Assembly (NCBI GenBank): GCA_014055525.1
Contig: WIAH01000004.1
Coordinates: 1-64,000, forward strand
DNA from: Nitrospira sp. CR1.3
Lineage (GTDB): Bacteria > Nitrospirota > Nitrospiria > Nitrospirales > Nitrospiraceae
Length of the DNA stretch: 64,000 nucleotides
Direction of reading: 5' to 3'
Shown here: positions 22,951 to 31,648 of the stretch, piece by piece
Layout of the letters: each line of letters begins with the position of its first letter
Numbering within the stretch: the first letter of the stretch is position 1
The notes under the pieces: model-generated
Told to the model about the DNA's origin: nothing
Seen by the model: only the letters and a program-made list of their open reading frames with translations
The model's database searches: none
Program-made: the position numbers and the translations under genes

Positions 22951-23082
22951 ATGAATTCCAAAGTTGGTTCCCCGGCCGATCAAAAATCTGATTCCTCAGT
23001 CAGCCTCGAAACGGTCATCGCGATGGGGCTCTTTGGATGGCTGGCCCTGAGCGTCACCTTGATGGGGCTGGGAATCTGGTAG
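22951..23082 (+). CDS. 43-residue membrane peptide
   Basis: Short frame with ATG at 22951 preceded by TTGGAGAACACAT. The product has a polar N terminus of about 20 residues (many Ser, Asp, Lys) followed by one membrane helix, VIAMGLFGWLALSVTLMGLG, ending at Trp. A single-helix small protein is plausible. It lies 80 nt upstream of a lipoprotein gene on the same strand. No family recognised. Confidence 0.5.
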   Translation: MNSKVGSPADQKSDSSVSLETVIAMGLFGWLALSVTLMGLGIW

Positions 23083-23162
23083 CTCCTCTAACCATCGGTT
23101 CCTGTGCACCTCATACGAAACACCGACCATTCCTGCTCTAATCCTGACAAAGGAGATTTCTC

Positions 23163-24095
23163 ATGACGGCACAATCCATCATTTCTTCTGCGCTCAAGCA
23201 AGCGGCATGCGGAGCTGCGGTCATTGCCGCGGTCGCGCTGACAACGACCGGTTGTTCCACCACGGCAAAGATCGCGCAAAGTTCAAAGGGCAATGTCTAT
23301 CTTGAAGAGGTCGCAGACTGGTCGTTCGAAGCGAGTCATCCGGCCGTGATCGACCAGACCACGATGATGAAAATCGTGAAGGGACTCTACAGCGATGAGA
23401 GCCAGAACGGATCCTCGAGAATGTCCGCCGGCGGCAGCAAGCCGATGAGAATTTTCAGCGATGAGGATGCGGAGTTTCTTGCCCCCCTGCTCGCACAAGG
23501 CTTATCGAAGGCGAAGCCGGAACAGATTGTCGGCTTCCGCGTGTCCTCATCGGCAGGGTCAGGCTCTGAACCCGCCGCGGGCAGCATCTATGTGCAGAAG
23601 GAATCCATCTATGTCACGCTTGTGAGAGGCGCCAAGCCGACCGGTTTCGCGCCGGAGTCCGTCGCCCACGCGGAGCACGCTCCGGCTTACGCAGCCGGAG
23701 GAGCAGCCGGTATGTTGGCCATGGTGATCGACTATCACGCCCTGGCCAAGGCTCCGATGGCATCATTGCCGGCAGCCAAGTCGGTCTCCAAAGCGCCGGC
23801 CGCTCCGGTCGCGGCAGCTGCGTCGAGCGCCGCACCGGCCAAGTCACAGTTCGTCGCCGGCTCCTCCACCGCGCCGTACGGCGATATTCAATCGCCGGAG
23901 ATCGATCAAATCGAGAAGGCGAAGGAAACCATCGCCAAGAAGGATTCAGAAATCAGCATGCTCCGCAAGGAGTCGGATTGGATGAAACGCGAGCTGCGCG
24001 ATCGCGACGAAGAGATCAAGGCGCTCAGGGCCAGCAAAGTATCGGCCAAGCCGGCGCCGAAGAAGAAACAGGCGGAAGCGTATCGAACGCGCTAA
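23163..24095 (+). CDS. lipoprotein with coiled-coil C terminus
   Basis: 310 residues, preceded by AAAGGAGA. A signal peptide at about 1-31 ends in the lipobox LTTTGC. The middle (about 45-200) is a folded part with FSDEDAEFLAPLLAQGLSK and YVTLVRGAKPTGFAPESVAH (as seen in frame); then comes an Ala/Pro/Ser-rich linker and a charged helix from about 245 to 295, probably a coiled coil. Function unknown. Ends 6 nt from the convergent exonuclease gene. Confidence 0.8.
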   Translation: MTAQSIISSALKQAACGAAVIAAVALTTTGCSTTAKIAQSSKGNVYLEEVADWSFEASHPAVIDQTTMMKIVKGLYSDESQNGSSRMSAGGSKPMRIFSDEDAEFLAPLLAQGLSKAKPEQIVGFRVSSSAGSGSEPAAGSIYVQKESIYVTLVRGAKPTGFAPESVAHAEHAPAYAAGGAAGMLAMVIDYHALAKAPMASLPAAKSVSKAPAAPVAAAASSAAPAKSQFVAGSSTAPYGDIQSPEIDQIEKAKETIAKKDSEISMLRKESDWMKRELRDRDEEIKALRASKVSAKPAPKKKQAEAYRTR

Positions 24096-24101
24096 GGAGC
24101 G

Positions 24102-24818
24102 TCAGCCCACATCGACGAGCTCCGGTTGAAGGAGCACCACTTCGCGGGACAGGGGCTGCCGGAAATTCATCCGGCAATAGCAGGCGTAGGTCACGAAGGT
24201 ATCCTGAAGGCAGTAGAGAGCCAACTCGCGCCCCTGTCCCTTCTCCCACATCGCAGCCACCTGGTCGCCGCTTCCTGACTTCGTATCCACGTTCAGCGCG
24301 CGGGCCAACACATCGAGTTTCACCCACCCTCGCTGGTCCCAGTTGCTCCACACGGCCATCGTGTCGTACACAGGCTCGGTTCGAAACTTAGCCAGATTGA
24401 TGTCCAGGCTCGGCTTGACTTGTTGGATCATCGACCGTTTCCTGATGAAGGGCAGGTCGAATCCCAGGCCGTTGTGCGTGATGAATAGCGATGGTCTGGC
24501 CTGCGCCAGTCGCGACCAGAATTGGCGAAGCAATTCGCGCTCGTTCCCTCCGTACCATGCGACCGCTCCGCGCGGCTCCAGCTGATCGGAAAATTCGAGC
24601 AGGCCGATGCACACGATCGCGCTGAAGGTCCCGTCGAAGGCGGACTTCGCGTATTGTTCCTCGTCCAGGCGCCGTCGCTCTTCAGCCGCTCCGGCTGCGA
24701 ACAGGTCCGGAGCCTCGTCGGTCGCGGCGGAGTCCACGGTTGACGGCTGCCTGCCGCTCAATCGTTCCCACTCTTCCCGCGGGGCCTGGACGGTTTCAAT
24801 GTCGAGGACGATCTTCAC
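24102..24818 (-). CDS. DEDDy-type 3'-5' exonuclease (PolB-like)
   Basis: 238 residues resembling the predicted PolB-like 3'-5' exonuclease family. The metal ligands appear in VLDIETV (Asp and Glu), THNGLGFDLPFI (Asp) and the final YCLQD, a Tyr-x3-Asp pattern that marks the DEDDy class. It starts with GTG 2 nt after the mutT stop and belongs to the mutY-mutT operon. It lacks a polymerase domain, so a repair or RNA-processing role is likely. Confidence 0.85.
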   Translation of the reverse strand: MKIVLDIETVQAPREEWERLSGRQPSTVDSAATDEAPDLFAAGAAEERRRLDEEQYAKSAFDGTFSAIVCIGLLEFSDQLEPRGAVAWYGGNERELLRQFWSRLAQARPSLFITHNGLGFDLPFIRKRSMIQQVKPSLDINLAKFRTEPVYDTMAVWSNWDQRGWVKLDVLARALNVDTKSGSGDQVAAMWEKGQGRELALYCLQDTFVTYACYCRMNFRQPLSREVVLLQPELVDVG

Positions 24819-24820
24819 GA

Positions 24821-25219
24821 TCAGCGGCCTATCGCTTGATGTTGCAGGGCTTCAATGATGGGACGGTCCGCCGGTGGAAACTGGTATTTGTCCAGCTCTG
24901 AGGGAAGGACCCATCGGAGCTCGGCGCAATCGACCGGAGCGGGCTGGCCTGCTTCGATCGCGCATCGGAAGAAATGCAGCTCGACCGTCTTCTCGGAGTA
25001 ATCATGGCGGATGATTTGAAATGGAATGGGGACATCGACTCGAATGCTCAATTCTTCAAACAACTCCCGCCTGAGGCAGTCTTCCAGCGTTTCGCCGGTT
25101 TCACGTTTTCCGCCGGGAAATTCCCACAGGCCGGCCAGATGCACGCCCGGCTTTCGCTTCGCGATCAAATACCGGCCGTCGGAGCAGATCAGCCCCGCGG
25201 CAACCTCGACGACCTTCAT
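24821..25219 (-). CDS. mutT: MutT-like NUDIX hydrolase
   Basis: 132 residues with a complete NUDIX box in GGKRETGETLEDCLRRELFEEL (given as GGKRETGETLED and CLRRELFEEL), the 8-oxo-dGTP diphosphatase type. The N-terminal VEVAAGLICSDGRYLIAKR and LAGLWEFPGGK are typical of MutT. The product would remove oxidised dGTP from the nucleotide pool. The ATG overlaps the mutY stop (ATGA), so the pair is coupled. Confidence 0.92.
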   Translation of the reverse strand: MKVVEVAAGLICSDGRYLIAKRKPGVHLAGLWEFPGGKRETGETLEDCLRRELFEELSIRVDVPIPFQIIRHDYSEKTVELHFFRCAIEAGQPAPVDCAELRWVLPSELDKYQFPPADRPIIEALQHQAIGR

Positions 25220-25923
25220 ACTCTCCCTGCCCTCTTGGCTTTGAACGGATAGGTCTTGCAGATCGATTTCATCGGGCAAGGCCGGCAGGAGGGATTTCTC
25301 GCCGTGCAGGACATCGCCCCGAAATCCATCAAGGCTTGGTTGAAGTCATATCCCTTCCCTGGCGGAATCAACGCTTCAGACAATTCCCAGAGCCTGGCCT
25401 TTTGAGTCTTGGGATCGCCTTTGGCAATGAAGATCCTATGGAGGACCCGCATGACGTTGGTGTCGAGGATCGGCGCGTCCTCGTTGAACGCGAACGAACG
25501 AATCGCTCCAGCCGTGTATCGTCCGATGCCTTTAAAGGACAACAGATCCTCGGCTCCCCTCGGTAGCTTTCCATCGTATCGAGCGACCGTTTCGCACGCG
25601 ATACTGTGCAGCCGCAACGGTCTGATGTTGTACCCAAGCGGGTACCAGGTGTTCTTGACCTCCTTCACCGGCGCCTCCGCCAAATCCTCGAAGCTCGGAT
25701 AGCGGTCGAGAAACTCATGATACTTGGGGATCACACGATCGACCTGGGTCTGTTGCAGCATGACCTCGGAAACCAAAATGTGATAGGGGTTCGAGGTGTT
25801 GCGCCAGGGCAGATCCCTGCCGTGGGCGGCGTACCATTTCAAGAGACGTTGCTGAAACCGCCGCTTGAGCGATCGATCGGGCAGCGGGGAACGGCGGGTA
25901 ATCTTGTGTCGTCCGGGAGGCAT
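25216..25923 (-). CDS. mutY: short MutY-type adenine glycosylase
   Basis: Removes adenine opposite 8-oxoguanine. The motif SEVMLQQTQVDRV holds the catalytic Glu, the helix-hairpin-helix is FKGIGRYTAGAI, and DTNVMRVL follows the catalytic Asp. Four Cys spaced CX6CX2CX5C bind a 4Fe-4S cluster at the C terminus. At 235 residues it stops right after the cluster and lacks the C-terminal NUDIX-like domain that reads 8-oxoguanine in ordinary MutY (about 350 residues). DTN in place of the usual DGN leaves a MIG-type thymine glycosylase as a second option. Confidence 0.85.
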   Translation of the reverse strand: MPPGRHKITRRSPLPDRSLKRRFQQRLLKWYAAHGRDLPWRNTSNPYHILVSEVMLQQTQVDRVIPKYHEFLDRYPSFEDLAEAPVKEVKNTWYPLGYNIRPLRLHSIACETVARYDGKLPRGAEDLLSFKGIGRYTAGAIRSFAFNEDAPILDTNVMRVLHRIFIAKGDPKTQKARLWELSEALIPPGKGYDFNQALMDFGAMSCTARNPSCRPCPMKSICKTYPFKAKRAGRV

Positions 25924-26125
25924 CGTGCGGACTGGCCTACTTCAACCCCAATTCATCCAATGCCGGCATTGTAGGAGTCCCCCATTTCAAAATCAAACAA
26001 GGAGGAAGCCGGATAGGGTCGAACAGAAGCAGTATCCCCTGACGTCTTCGCGATCTGGTCATGGGAAATATCCCGTGGTAATGTATTGTGTAGCTGATGA
26101 ACGGATCTGGACAAGGAGGGAAAAG

Positions 26126-26608
26126 ATGAACTGTCGCACAGGTATGACGGCCTTTCATCCGGACTCCGTTCGATGGATGTCGCTTGCCGGTGTGGCGGCG
26201 ACCGGAATCCTATTTTTTTCGCCGGCAGCTCATGCTGCCGGTCCTCAAGTACCGTGGGAGTGCTCCAATTATGGCGAGGAGGCGCAAACCCGTTGCCTGA
26301 ATGCGTTCATCGAGCATCAGCGGGAGCAGATCGAGAGATTGGAAGGTCAGCTTCAGGCCCAGCGCGAGGCGGTAGGTCAATTGAAGAACCAGATCGATCG
26401 TCAGGCTTCGGCGACGGCGGATTTACAGCAGCAGCTGTCGCAACGCCCTGCGACTACAATTGTTCCGACGCCCTATGCCTATACCTACGCCTATCCGCCC
26501 CTGGGGCTAGGTCTCTATCTGGGACGGCCCTGGATCTACGGACCGCCCTATTACTACCATCCCTATTGGGGTCCGCGATTTTACGGACGTTGGGGCCGCC
26601 GCTGGTAG
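26126..26608 (+). CDS. secreted protein with coiled coil and Tyr-rich tail
   Basis: 160 residues; the ATG at 26126 follows AAGGAGGG. A signal peptide (about 1-38) ends near AAHAAG. The mature protein has a Cys pair (WECSNYGEEAQTRC), a coiled coil of Gln, Glu and Arg (about 60-105), and a C-terminal tail rich in Tyr, Pro, Gly and Trp (PPYYYHPYWG). The layout suggests an outer-surface or matrix protein. No family recognised. Confidence 0.75.
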   Translation: MNCRTGMTAFHPDSVRWMSLAGVAATGILFFSPAAHAAGPQVPWECSNYGEEAQTRCLNAFIEHQREQIERLEGQLQAQREAVGQLKNQIDRQASATADLQQQLSQRPATTIVPTPYAYTYAYPPLGLGLYLGRPWIYGPPYYYHPYWGPRFYGRWGRRW

Positions 26609-26820
26609 CTACCTTCTGTTCCGGCCGGCAAGCTTCCATGAATCAGCTCCCGATCGACGCAAATCCGGTTCTCCGCGAAGTGCGGAATTCTTTGACAATC
26701 CTGCTGAGCGATACTAGCCTCTTCTGGATGGGTCGTGCGAGCCCGTGCAAGCGGCGCGCATGGGATGCTCCACCCGACGAAGGAAACCACGGTTTTGCGC
26801 GATCTCGTGAGCGCTTTATT

Positions 26821-27147
26821 ATGGTAACCAGAAAATTCAAGCGATACCAGGTCTCGATGCCCAGTACGCTGGTCCATAAAGACCAGTTCCGCCACAAGGG
26901 CTCGATTCGTGACCTTTCAACGAAGGGGTGTCGGGTTGAAAGCCTGTTGAGCCCCTTCACCGGTATGCAGGTGACCCTCCTCTTGCACGTGCCGGGAGAG
27001 GCCAAGCCCATCACCATCGAGAATGCCGCCATTCGATGGTGCGGGTCGCAAGGAATTGGAATGGAATTTCTGGTCGTCGCAAAGCCCGAAGAGGATCGCC
27101 TCGGCCGCATCATTCAGCAGCTCGAAGCCAGAGTCAGCCCGCGCTGA
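26821..27147 (+). CDS. PilZ-domain protein
   Basis: 108 residues that are essentially one PilZ domain, a sensor of cyclic di-GMP. The first motif appears as KFKRYQV and the second as IRDLSTKGCRVES, close to the D/NxSxxG consensus but with the first RxxxR motif incomplete. Binding of c-di-GMP is therefore not certain. Start at 26821 lacks a strong ribosome site; upstream in-frame ATGs exist. An HD-GYP gene lies about 19 kb away. Confidence 0.82.
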   Translation: MVTRKFKRYQVSMPSTLVHKDQFRHKGSIRDLSTKGCRVESLLSPFTGMQVTLLLHVPGEAKPITIENAAIRWCGSQGIGMEFLVVAKPEEDRLGRIIQQLEARVSPR

Positions 27148-27197
27148 TTCGTTGTTCCCCGTTGCAATCCCGCCCGCGCCTCCGTATCCTCCCGTTC

Positions 27198-27401
27198 ATG
27201 GAATTGTCTTCGCTCTCTCCCGAGGAATTGAAGGAGCTCGTGCGTGGAATGGTGGACGATCGGCTCCGCGAGTTGATCGGCGATCCCGACCTGGGTCTCC
27301 AACTCGGCGAAGCGATGCGGACACGCCTCAAGGCTTCGCTGTCCAATCGGCAGAGGTTGTCGGGCGAAGAGGTCGCGCAGAAGCTCGGGCTTCACTGGTA
27401 A
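27198..27401 (+). CDS. antitoxin of RelE/ParE-type pair
   Basis: 67 residues, acidic helix-rich: MELSSLSPEELKELVRGMV and RLKASLSNRQRLSGEEVAQKLGL. Small size, acidic helices and position 6 nt before a RelE/ParE-like toxin gene suggest the antitoxin. Start at the ATG in CCGTTCATGGAATTG; a longer upstream frame has no support. No named antitoxin family identified. Confidence 0.7.
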   Translation: MELSSLSPEELKELVRGMVDDRLRELIGDPDLGLQLGEAMRTRLKASLSNRQRLSGEEVAQKLGLHW

Positions 27402-27407
27402 GAAATT

Positions 27408-27671
27408 GTGGCCTGGTATCGTCTCGCGTTTCACCCATCCGTTCTCGACGACCTCGCGACCATTGAGGTTCCGACAGCACAACGGCTGCTTGAGAAGACG
27501 AAGTGGATTGTGTCGAACGTGGAAAACCTGCGCCACGAAACGGTCGCGCCGGATTTGCCTGATTTGTGCAAATATGCGGTGGGTGAATGGCGGATCTTCT
27601 ATTCGCTCGATCGGGCCGAACAACTCGTGGATATCCACGCCGTCGTCCGTCAGCCGTCGCTCCGGTTGTGA
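27408..27671 (+). CDS. RelE/ParE-family toxin
   Basis: 87 residues with a GTG start, 6 nt after the antitoxin stop. It shows FHPSVLDDL and the C-terminal GEWRIFYSLDRAEQLVDIHAV, typical of RelE/ParE ribonuclease or gyrase-poison folds, where the Arg and Tyr of WRIFY lie on the core sheet. The 3' end overlaps the convergent NUDIX gene by 22 nt. Target not predictable. Confidence 0.85.
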   Translation: MAWYRLAFHPSVLDDLATIEVPTAQRLLEKTKWIVSNVENLRHETVAPDLPDLCKYAVGEWRIFYSLDRAEQLVDIHAVVRQPSLRL

Positions 27672-28234
27672 AGGATCGAACCGGTCGTGCCGGTCTTGTT
27701 GAGACGGTCCGGAAGGCTTGCCACATGGAGGCTCAACCCGCCTTTCGCCATGTCGTCGATATAGCGCCGCAGCGCCTCCTTGACGACCGGGAAGGCGATC
27801 TCCTCCCACGGGATTTCCGACGGATGAAACAGTCTCACCTCAAGACTTTCGGCGCCGGCTCCGAATCGTTTCGACTGCATTTTGCCCACGAAGACCATAT
27901 AGACCTGTCCGATCTGCGGGAGACTGAACACGGAATGAAGCCTGGTCAAGACGACTTCTGCCTTGGCTTCCTCGACTGTTTCCCGCATCGCCGCCTGCTC
28001 CGTGCTCTCGCCGATCTCCATGAATCCAGCCGGGAACGTCCAAAGACCGGATTTCGGTTCGATGGCCCGTCGACAGAGGAGGATCTGGTTTTCCCATTCC
28101 GGGATGCAGCCCGCGACGATTTTGGGATTGTGGTAGTGGATGGCGTCGCACGATCCGCAGACGAAGCGCGGCAGATTGTCGCCAGGGGGAATTTTTTGGG
28201 CGACCGGTTTGCCGCAGGCGCTGCAGAAGTTCAT
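27650..28234 (-). CDS. NUDIX hydrolase with zinc ribbon
   Basis: 194 residues. The N terminus has two CxxC pairs (FCSACG, FVCGSC) forming a zinc ribbon as in NudC-like enzymes, followed by a NUDIX box AGFMEIGESTEQAAMRETVEE. The NudC-specific SQPWPFP is missing, so NADH hydrolysis is uncertain. Start at MNFCSACG fits the domain. Overlaps the toxin gene tail to tail. Confidence 0.88.
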   Translation of the reverse strand: MNFCSACGKPVAQKIPPGDNLPRFVCGSCDAIHYHNPKIVAGCIPEWENQILLCRRAIEPKSGLWTFPAGFMEIGESTEQAAMRETVEEAKAEVVLTRLHSVFSLPQIGQVYMVFVGKMQSKRFGAGAESLEVRLFHPSEIPWEEIAFPVVKEALRRYIDDMAKGGLSLHVASLPDRLNKTGTTGSILHNRSDG

Positions 28235-28313
28235 AAAAGATCGTACCTCGTGAAGCGTATCTCGCAACGGGACCACGGCGACCGGTCCGTTTCACGAGCG
28301 ACGAATGACGTGA

Positions 28314-29492
28314 ATGATGGATAGCACAAAACAGCGATTCTTTTCACCCTGCCCCCGCGGCCTCGAAGGGATGCTCGAGGAGGAATTGCGTGGGCTCTCC
28401 GTCGATTCGACCGAGAGAACCGAGGGCGGAGTTGCCTTCCAGGGTCCGTGGCACACGCTTTACCGGGTGAACTTGGAAAGCCGCATTGCGAGTCGAGTGC
28501 TGTGGGAGGTGGGCCGTGCGGCTTACCGCAGCGAAGCGGACATCTATCGGTCGGCCTATGTCCTGGCCTGGCCTGATTGGTTTGAACCCTCCCGAACGAT
28601 CAAGGTGAAAGTCAGCGCCCGCCATTGTTCGCTTGCGAGCCTGGATTTTGTCACGCTCCGGATTAAGGACGCGGTCTGCGACAAGTTCATGGCGGTCCGG
28701 CGTCGACGGCCGAGCGTCGATACGGGCAGCCCCGACATCCGCATCGACGCGTTTCTCGATGCGGCGTTTGTCACCTTCTATCTCGACACGTCCGGCGAGC
28801 CGCTGTTCAAGCGCGGCTATCGGCTCGAAGAGAAAGTAGACGCGCCGTTGCGGGAAAATCTGGCCGCCGGTCTGCTTCGATTGACGGGGTGGACGCCGGA
28901 TCAGGTGCTGCTCGATCCGATGTGCGGCGGCGGGACCATTCCATTGGAAGCCGCGCTCCTGGCCAGGCGTATCGCGCCGGGCCTTATGCGGTCTTTTGCT
29001 TTTGAGCGATTGCTGCTTCACGATTCGAAGCAGTGGAACCGGCTCCGCGAGGGGGCTCGCTCGCGGCAACTGGAAGCGGCGCCTGCTCCGATTTACGCGT
29101 CGGATCGGGATGAGCGGGCCATCCGGATTGCCCGGCGCGCGTTCCAAGGCGCCGGTCTGGCTGTCGATATCCGGTTGAAGCAGGCAGACTTCTTGACGCT
29201 CGATCCCCCGGCGGCGAACGGCATCATGCTGGTCAATCCGCCCTACGGCGTCCGTCTCGGGCAACCGGAAAACATGAGTGCGGTCTATCCTGAACTGGGC
29301 GACCGATTGAAACAGCGGTGGGCCGGATGGCGGGTCTACATGTTCTCCGCTGACGCGCGAGCGCACAAGTTGATCGGCCTGGCTCCGTCTAAACGGATAC
29401 CCCTCTTCAATGGGTCGCTCGAGTGCCGGCTGTACGAATTCAAGATCGTCGAGGGGTCCATGCGGAGGAAGCCCCGCCCCGTCCATGCGTAG
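28314..29492 (+). CDS. THUMP-domain RNA methyltransferase, RlmL-like
   Basis: 392 residues. N-terminal THUMP region (about 45-150), then a Rossmann methyltransferase with DPMCGGGTIPLEAALLARR for SAM binding and the NPPYGVRLG motif that marks base amino-methyltransferases. Matches the N-terminal, m2G2445-forming half of RlmL in size and layout. An ATG at 28317 is an equal start. Divergent from the NUDIX gene. Confidence 0.88.
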   Translation: MMDSTKQRFFSPCPRGLEGMLEEELRGLSVDSTERTEGGVAFQGPWHTLYRVNLESRIASRVLWEVGRAAYRSEADIYRSAYVLAWPDWFEPSRTIKVKVSARHCSLASLDFVTLRIKDAVCDKFMAVRRRRPSVDTGSPDIRIDAFLDAAFVTFYLDTSGEPLFKRGYRLEEKVDAPLRENLAAGLLRLTGWTPDQVLLDPMCGGGTIPLEAALLARRIAPGLMRSFAFERLLLHDSKQWNRLREGARSRQLEAAPAPIYASDRDERAIRIARRAFQGAGLAVDIRLKQADFLTLDPPAANGIMLVNPPYGVRLGQPENMSAVYPELGDRLKQRWAGWRVYMFSADARAHKLIGLAPSKRIPLFNGSLECRLYEFKIVEGSMRRKPRPVHA

Positions 29493-29523
29493 GATGAGCC
29501 GCTCAGGAGATTCGACCAGGGGG

Positions 29524-31548
29524 ATGACCAGACGATCATTCCGATTGCTCATCACGCTGGTGTTCTTGTTACTTTCCGGTTGCAGCACGATCCAGAGTTT
29601 CCTTGCTCTGGTGGGATCGCCTTCCTTCGTCAAGCCGCGGAGCCCGATGCGAGACTCCGTGTTGGAGCGCCTCACGCCGTCGGTTCGCCCGGAATTCGAC
29701 CATATGCTCGAAGGGGCGCCACGCGAGATGGCCGCGGTCTCCGGGGGGATCGAAGCGGTACCGGCACGCTTCAAGCGACGGCTCGTCCTCGACGCCTTGA
29801 AGCAGCCATGGGACGGCGTGACCGATCTCGAAGGTCATGGATTGCTGGTGGCTGAATTGGCCGAGGGGGGGACTGTGAATCTTCCCGGCCTGCTCGATGT
29901 TCTTGAAGCAGGCATGGACCGGACGTCCACCTTTCACCGTCCGATCGCGCTGCCTGCCGGCGCGAAGGCGAAAGCCGCGATCGACTTCATCCTCGACAGC
30001 CTGGCCGAAGCCTCGCAGCATCGCGACAAGGCGGTACGCAATCTATCAGACGACGAGCGCCAATTTCTGTTTGCGCATGCCCGCCGGTTCGTGGAGCATT
30101 TCACCCCGCAGATCTCGAATCCAACTGAACAGGCGATGTCTCGCGTCAAAGATGATGTGCGATTTGCGGAGCTCATCGAAGAGCAGGTTGATTACGCCAA
30201 TCTCATCGCTGCCGCCCAGGTACTGGCGCGTTTGGCGAACGAACGCTGGCTGGCTCAGCTTGCGGGAGGCTTTGCGCAACCGCTCGCGCGCGAACAGGTT
30301 CCCGCCGGCGTCACCGGCGATGTGTTGTATGTCGAAGAGAGTTCGTACGGATTGATTCTGATCGGAGGCCCAGGTCCCAACAGCTATGAGTTGGACAAAC
30401 GGTTCGGGCTCGTCATCGATGTCGGCGGCGACGACCTCTATCGCGGCATGATCGCCGCGTCGACCGATGGAGATCACGGCAACGCCGTGGTCATCGACGT
30501 GAGCGGAAACGATACATACAACGGCGATGCGCTCGGCTTGGCCACAGGACGGCTCGGGGTTGGACTGCTGATCGATTTGGCCGGCGACGACCAGTATCAT
30601 CTCGAAACGGGATCTGGAGGAACGGGGTTCGGAGGAATCGGCATCCTGTTGGATGCCAGAGGCAATGATATGTACATGGGAAAGAGAATGACCCAAGGGG
30701 CGGCGATGCACGGCCTGGGATTGCTCTTCGACTTGGCCGGCAACGACCGCTATACGAGTCACGGTTACGCTCTGGGATTCGGCGGACCATCCGGCATCGG
30801 CGCCGTGATCGACGTGAGGGGGGACGACCGGTATCAGTGCGGAGACAAGTATCCCAGCGCCTACAATGCCCATGATGCGCCGAACGGCAAGCCGGGCGAT
30901 CCGCTGTTTCAATACGATTGTTTCGGACTCGGGACAGGATCCGGCGCCAGGGTCTTGAGCAAGCGGGCCGAATGGCAGGCCCACAGCCTGGCCGGCGGTT
31001 GGGGTCTGTTGGTTGACGTCGGAGGACAGGACCACTATCAAGGCGCGAACTTTTCACTAGGACACGGTTATTTCTTCGGCGCGGGCGTCCTCTTAGATCT
31101 CAATGGGAACGATGAGCATGAGGCCGCGCGCTACGGCCATGGATCATCGGCGCATTACGGAGTGGGTCTGTTCAACGACCGTTTCGGCGACGATCGTTAC
31201 GGGTCCAGCGGTCCTTATTACAATGCCGGTATGGCCTGGGATCATGGAGTGAGCGTCATGATCGACAGCGGTAAGGGGAGGGACCAATATATGCTCGGGC
31301 TGTCGACCGGCCTCGGAGGAGCAGACTATTCCGGATGGGGGCTCTTCATCGACGAAGGCGGAAACGACCAATACATTGTCAAGGGAGGCTTCGGCCGCTC
31401 GTCTGAGAAGAGTCTGGCCGCCTTTTTCGATCTGAGCGGAAAGGATAGCTACAACCTGCCGTCCGAGCCGATTGTCCCATCCGAGCAGCAACCGGCAGAC
31501 GGAAAGATCATCCTCTATCCTAAAGGCGGCCTGTTCGTCGATCGTTAA
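29524..31548 (+). CDS. lipoprotein with twelve GxGhhhDxxGND repeats
   Basis: About 674 residues. The start at 29524 gives a signal peptide with lipobox LLLSGC; ATGs at 29485 and 29494 overlap or adjoin the upstream gene and would add residues. Residues about 30-285 are helical and unlike anything I recognise. Codons 30403-31461 then encode twelve units of about 26 residues with the pattern G-x-G-h-h-h-D-x-x-G-[ND]-D-x-Y (for example GLGLLFDLAGNDRY). Such Gly/Asp repeats suggest a beta-solenoid that may bind metal. Function unknown. Confidence 0.85.
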   Translation: MTRRSFRLLITLVFLLLSGCSTIQSFLALVGSPSFVKPRSPMRDSVLERLTPSVRPEFDHMLEGAPREMAAVSGGIEAVPARFKRRLVLDALKQPWDGVTDLEGHGLLVAELAEGGTVNLPGLLDVLEAGMDRTSTFHRPIALPAGAKAKAAIDFILDSLAEASQHRDKAVRNLSDDERQFLFAHARRFVEHFTPQISNPTEQAMSRVKDDVRFAELIEEQVDYANLIAAAQVLARLANERWLAQLAGGFAQPLAREQVPAGVTGDVLYVEESSYGLILIGGPGPNSYELDKRFGLVIDVGGDDLYRGMIAASTDGDHGNAVVIDVSGNDTYNGDALGLATGRLGVGLLIDLAGDDQYHLETGSGGTGFGGIGILLDARGNDMYMGKRMTQGAAMHGLGLLFDLAGNDRYTSHGYALGFGGPSGIGAVIDVRGDDRYQCGDKYPSAYNAHDAPNGKPGDPLFQYDCFGLGTGSGARVLSKRAEWQAHSLAGGWGLLVDVGGQDHYQGANFSLGHGYFFGAGVLLDLNGNDEHEAARYGHGSSAHYGVGLFNDRFGDDRYGSSGPYYNAGMAWDHGVSVMIDSGKGRDQYMLGLSTGLGGADYSGWGLFIDEGGNDQYIVKGGFGRSSEKSLAAFFDLSGKDSYNLPSEPIVPSEQQPADGKIILYPKGGLFVDR

Positions 31549-31648
31549 AGAGAACTAATCTCGCCTTGACTTTGGCCCGCCCGAATCTATCTTTCTTCCA
31601 ACAGCTTGCACAGCTCTGCTTTTCACCCAGTGAGCGGAGGTTAATCCG

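Noticed and set aside
28344-29774. 476-codon open frame on the minus strand
   Set aside because: Antisense to the RlmL-like gene; composition is that of a shadow frame.
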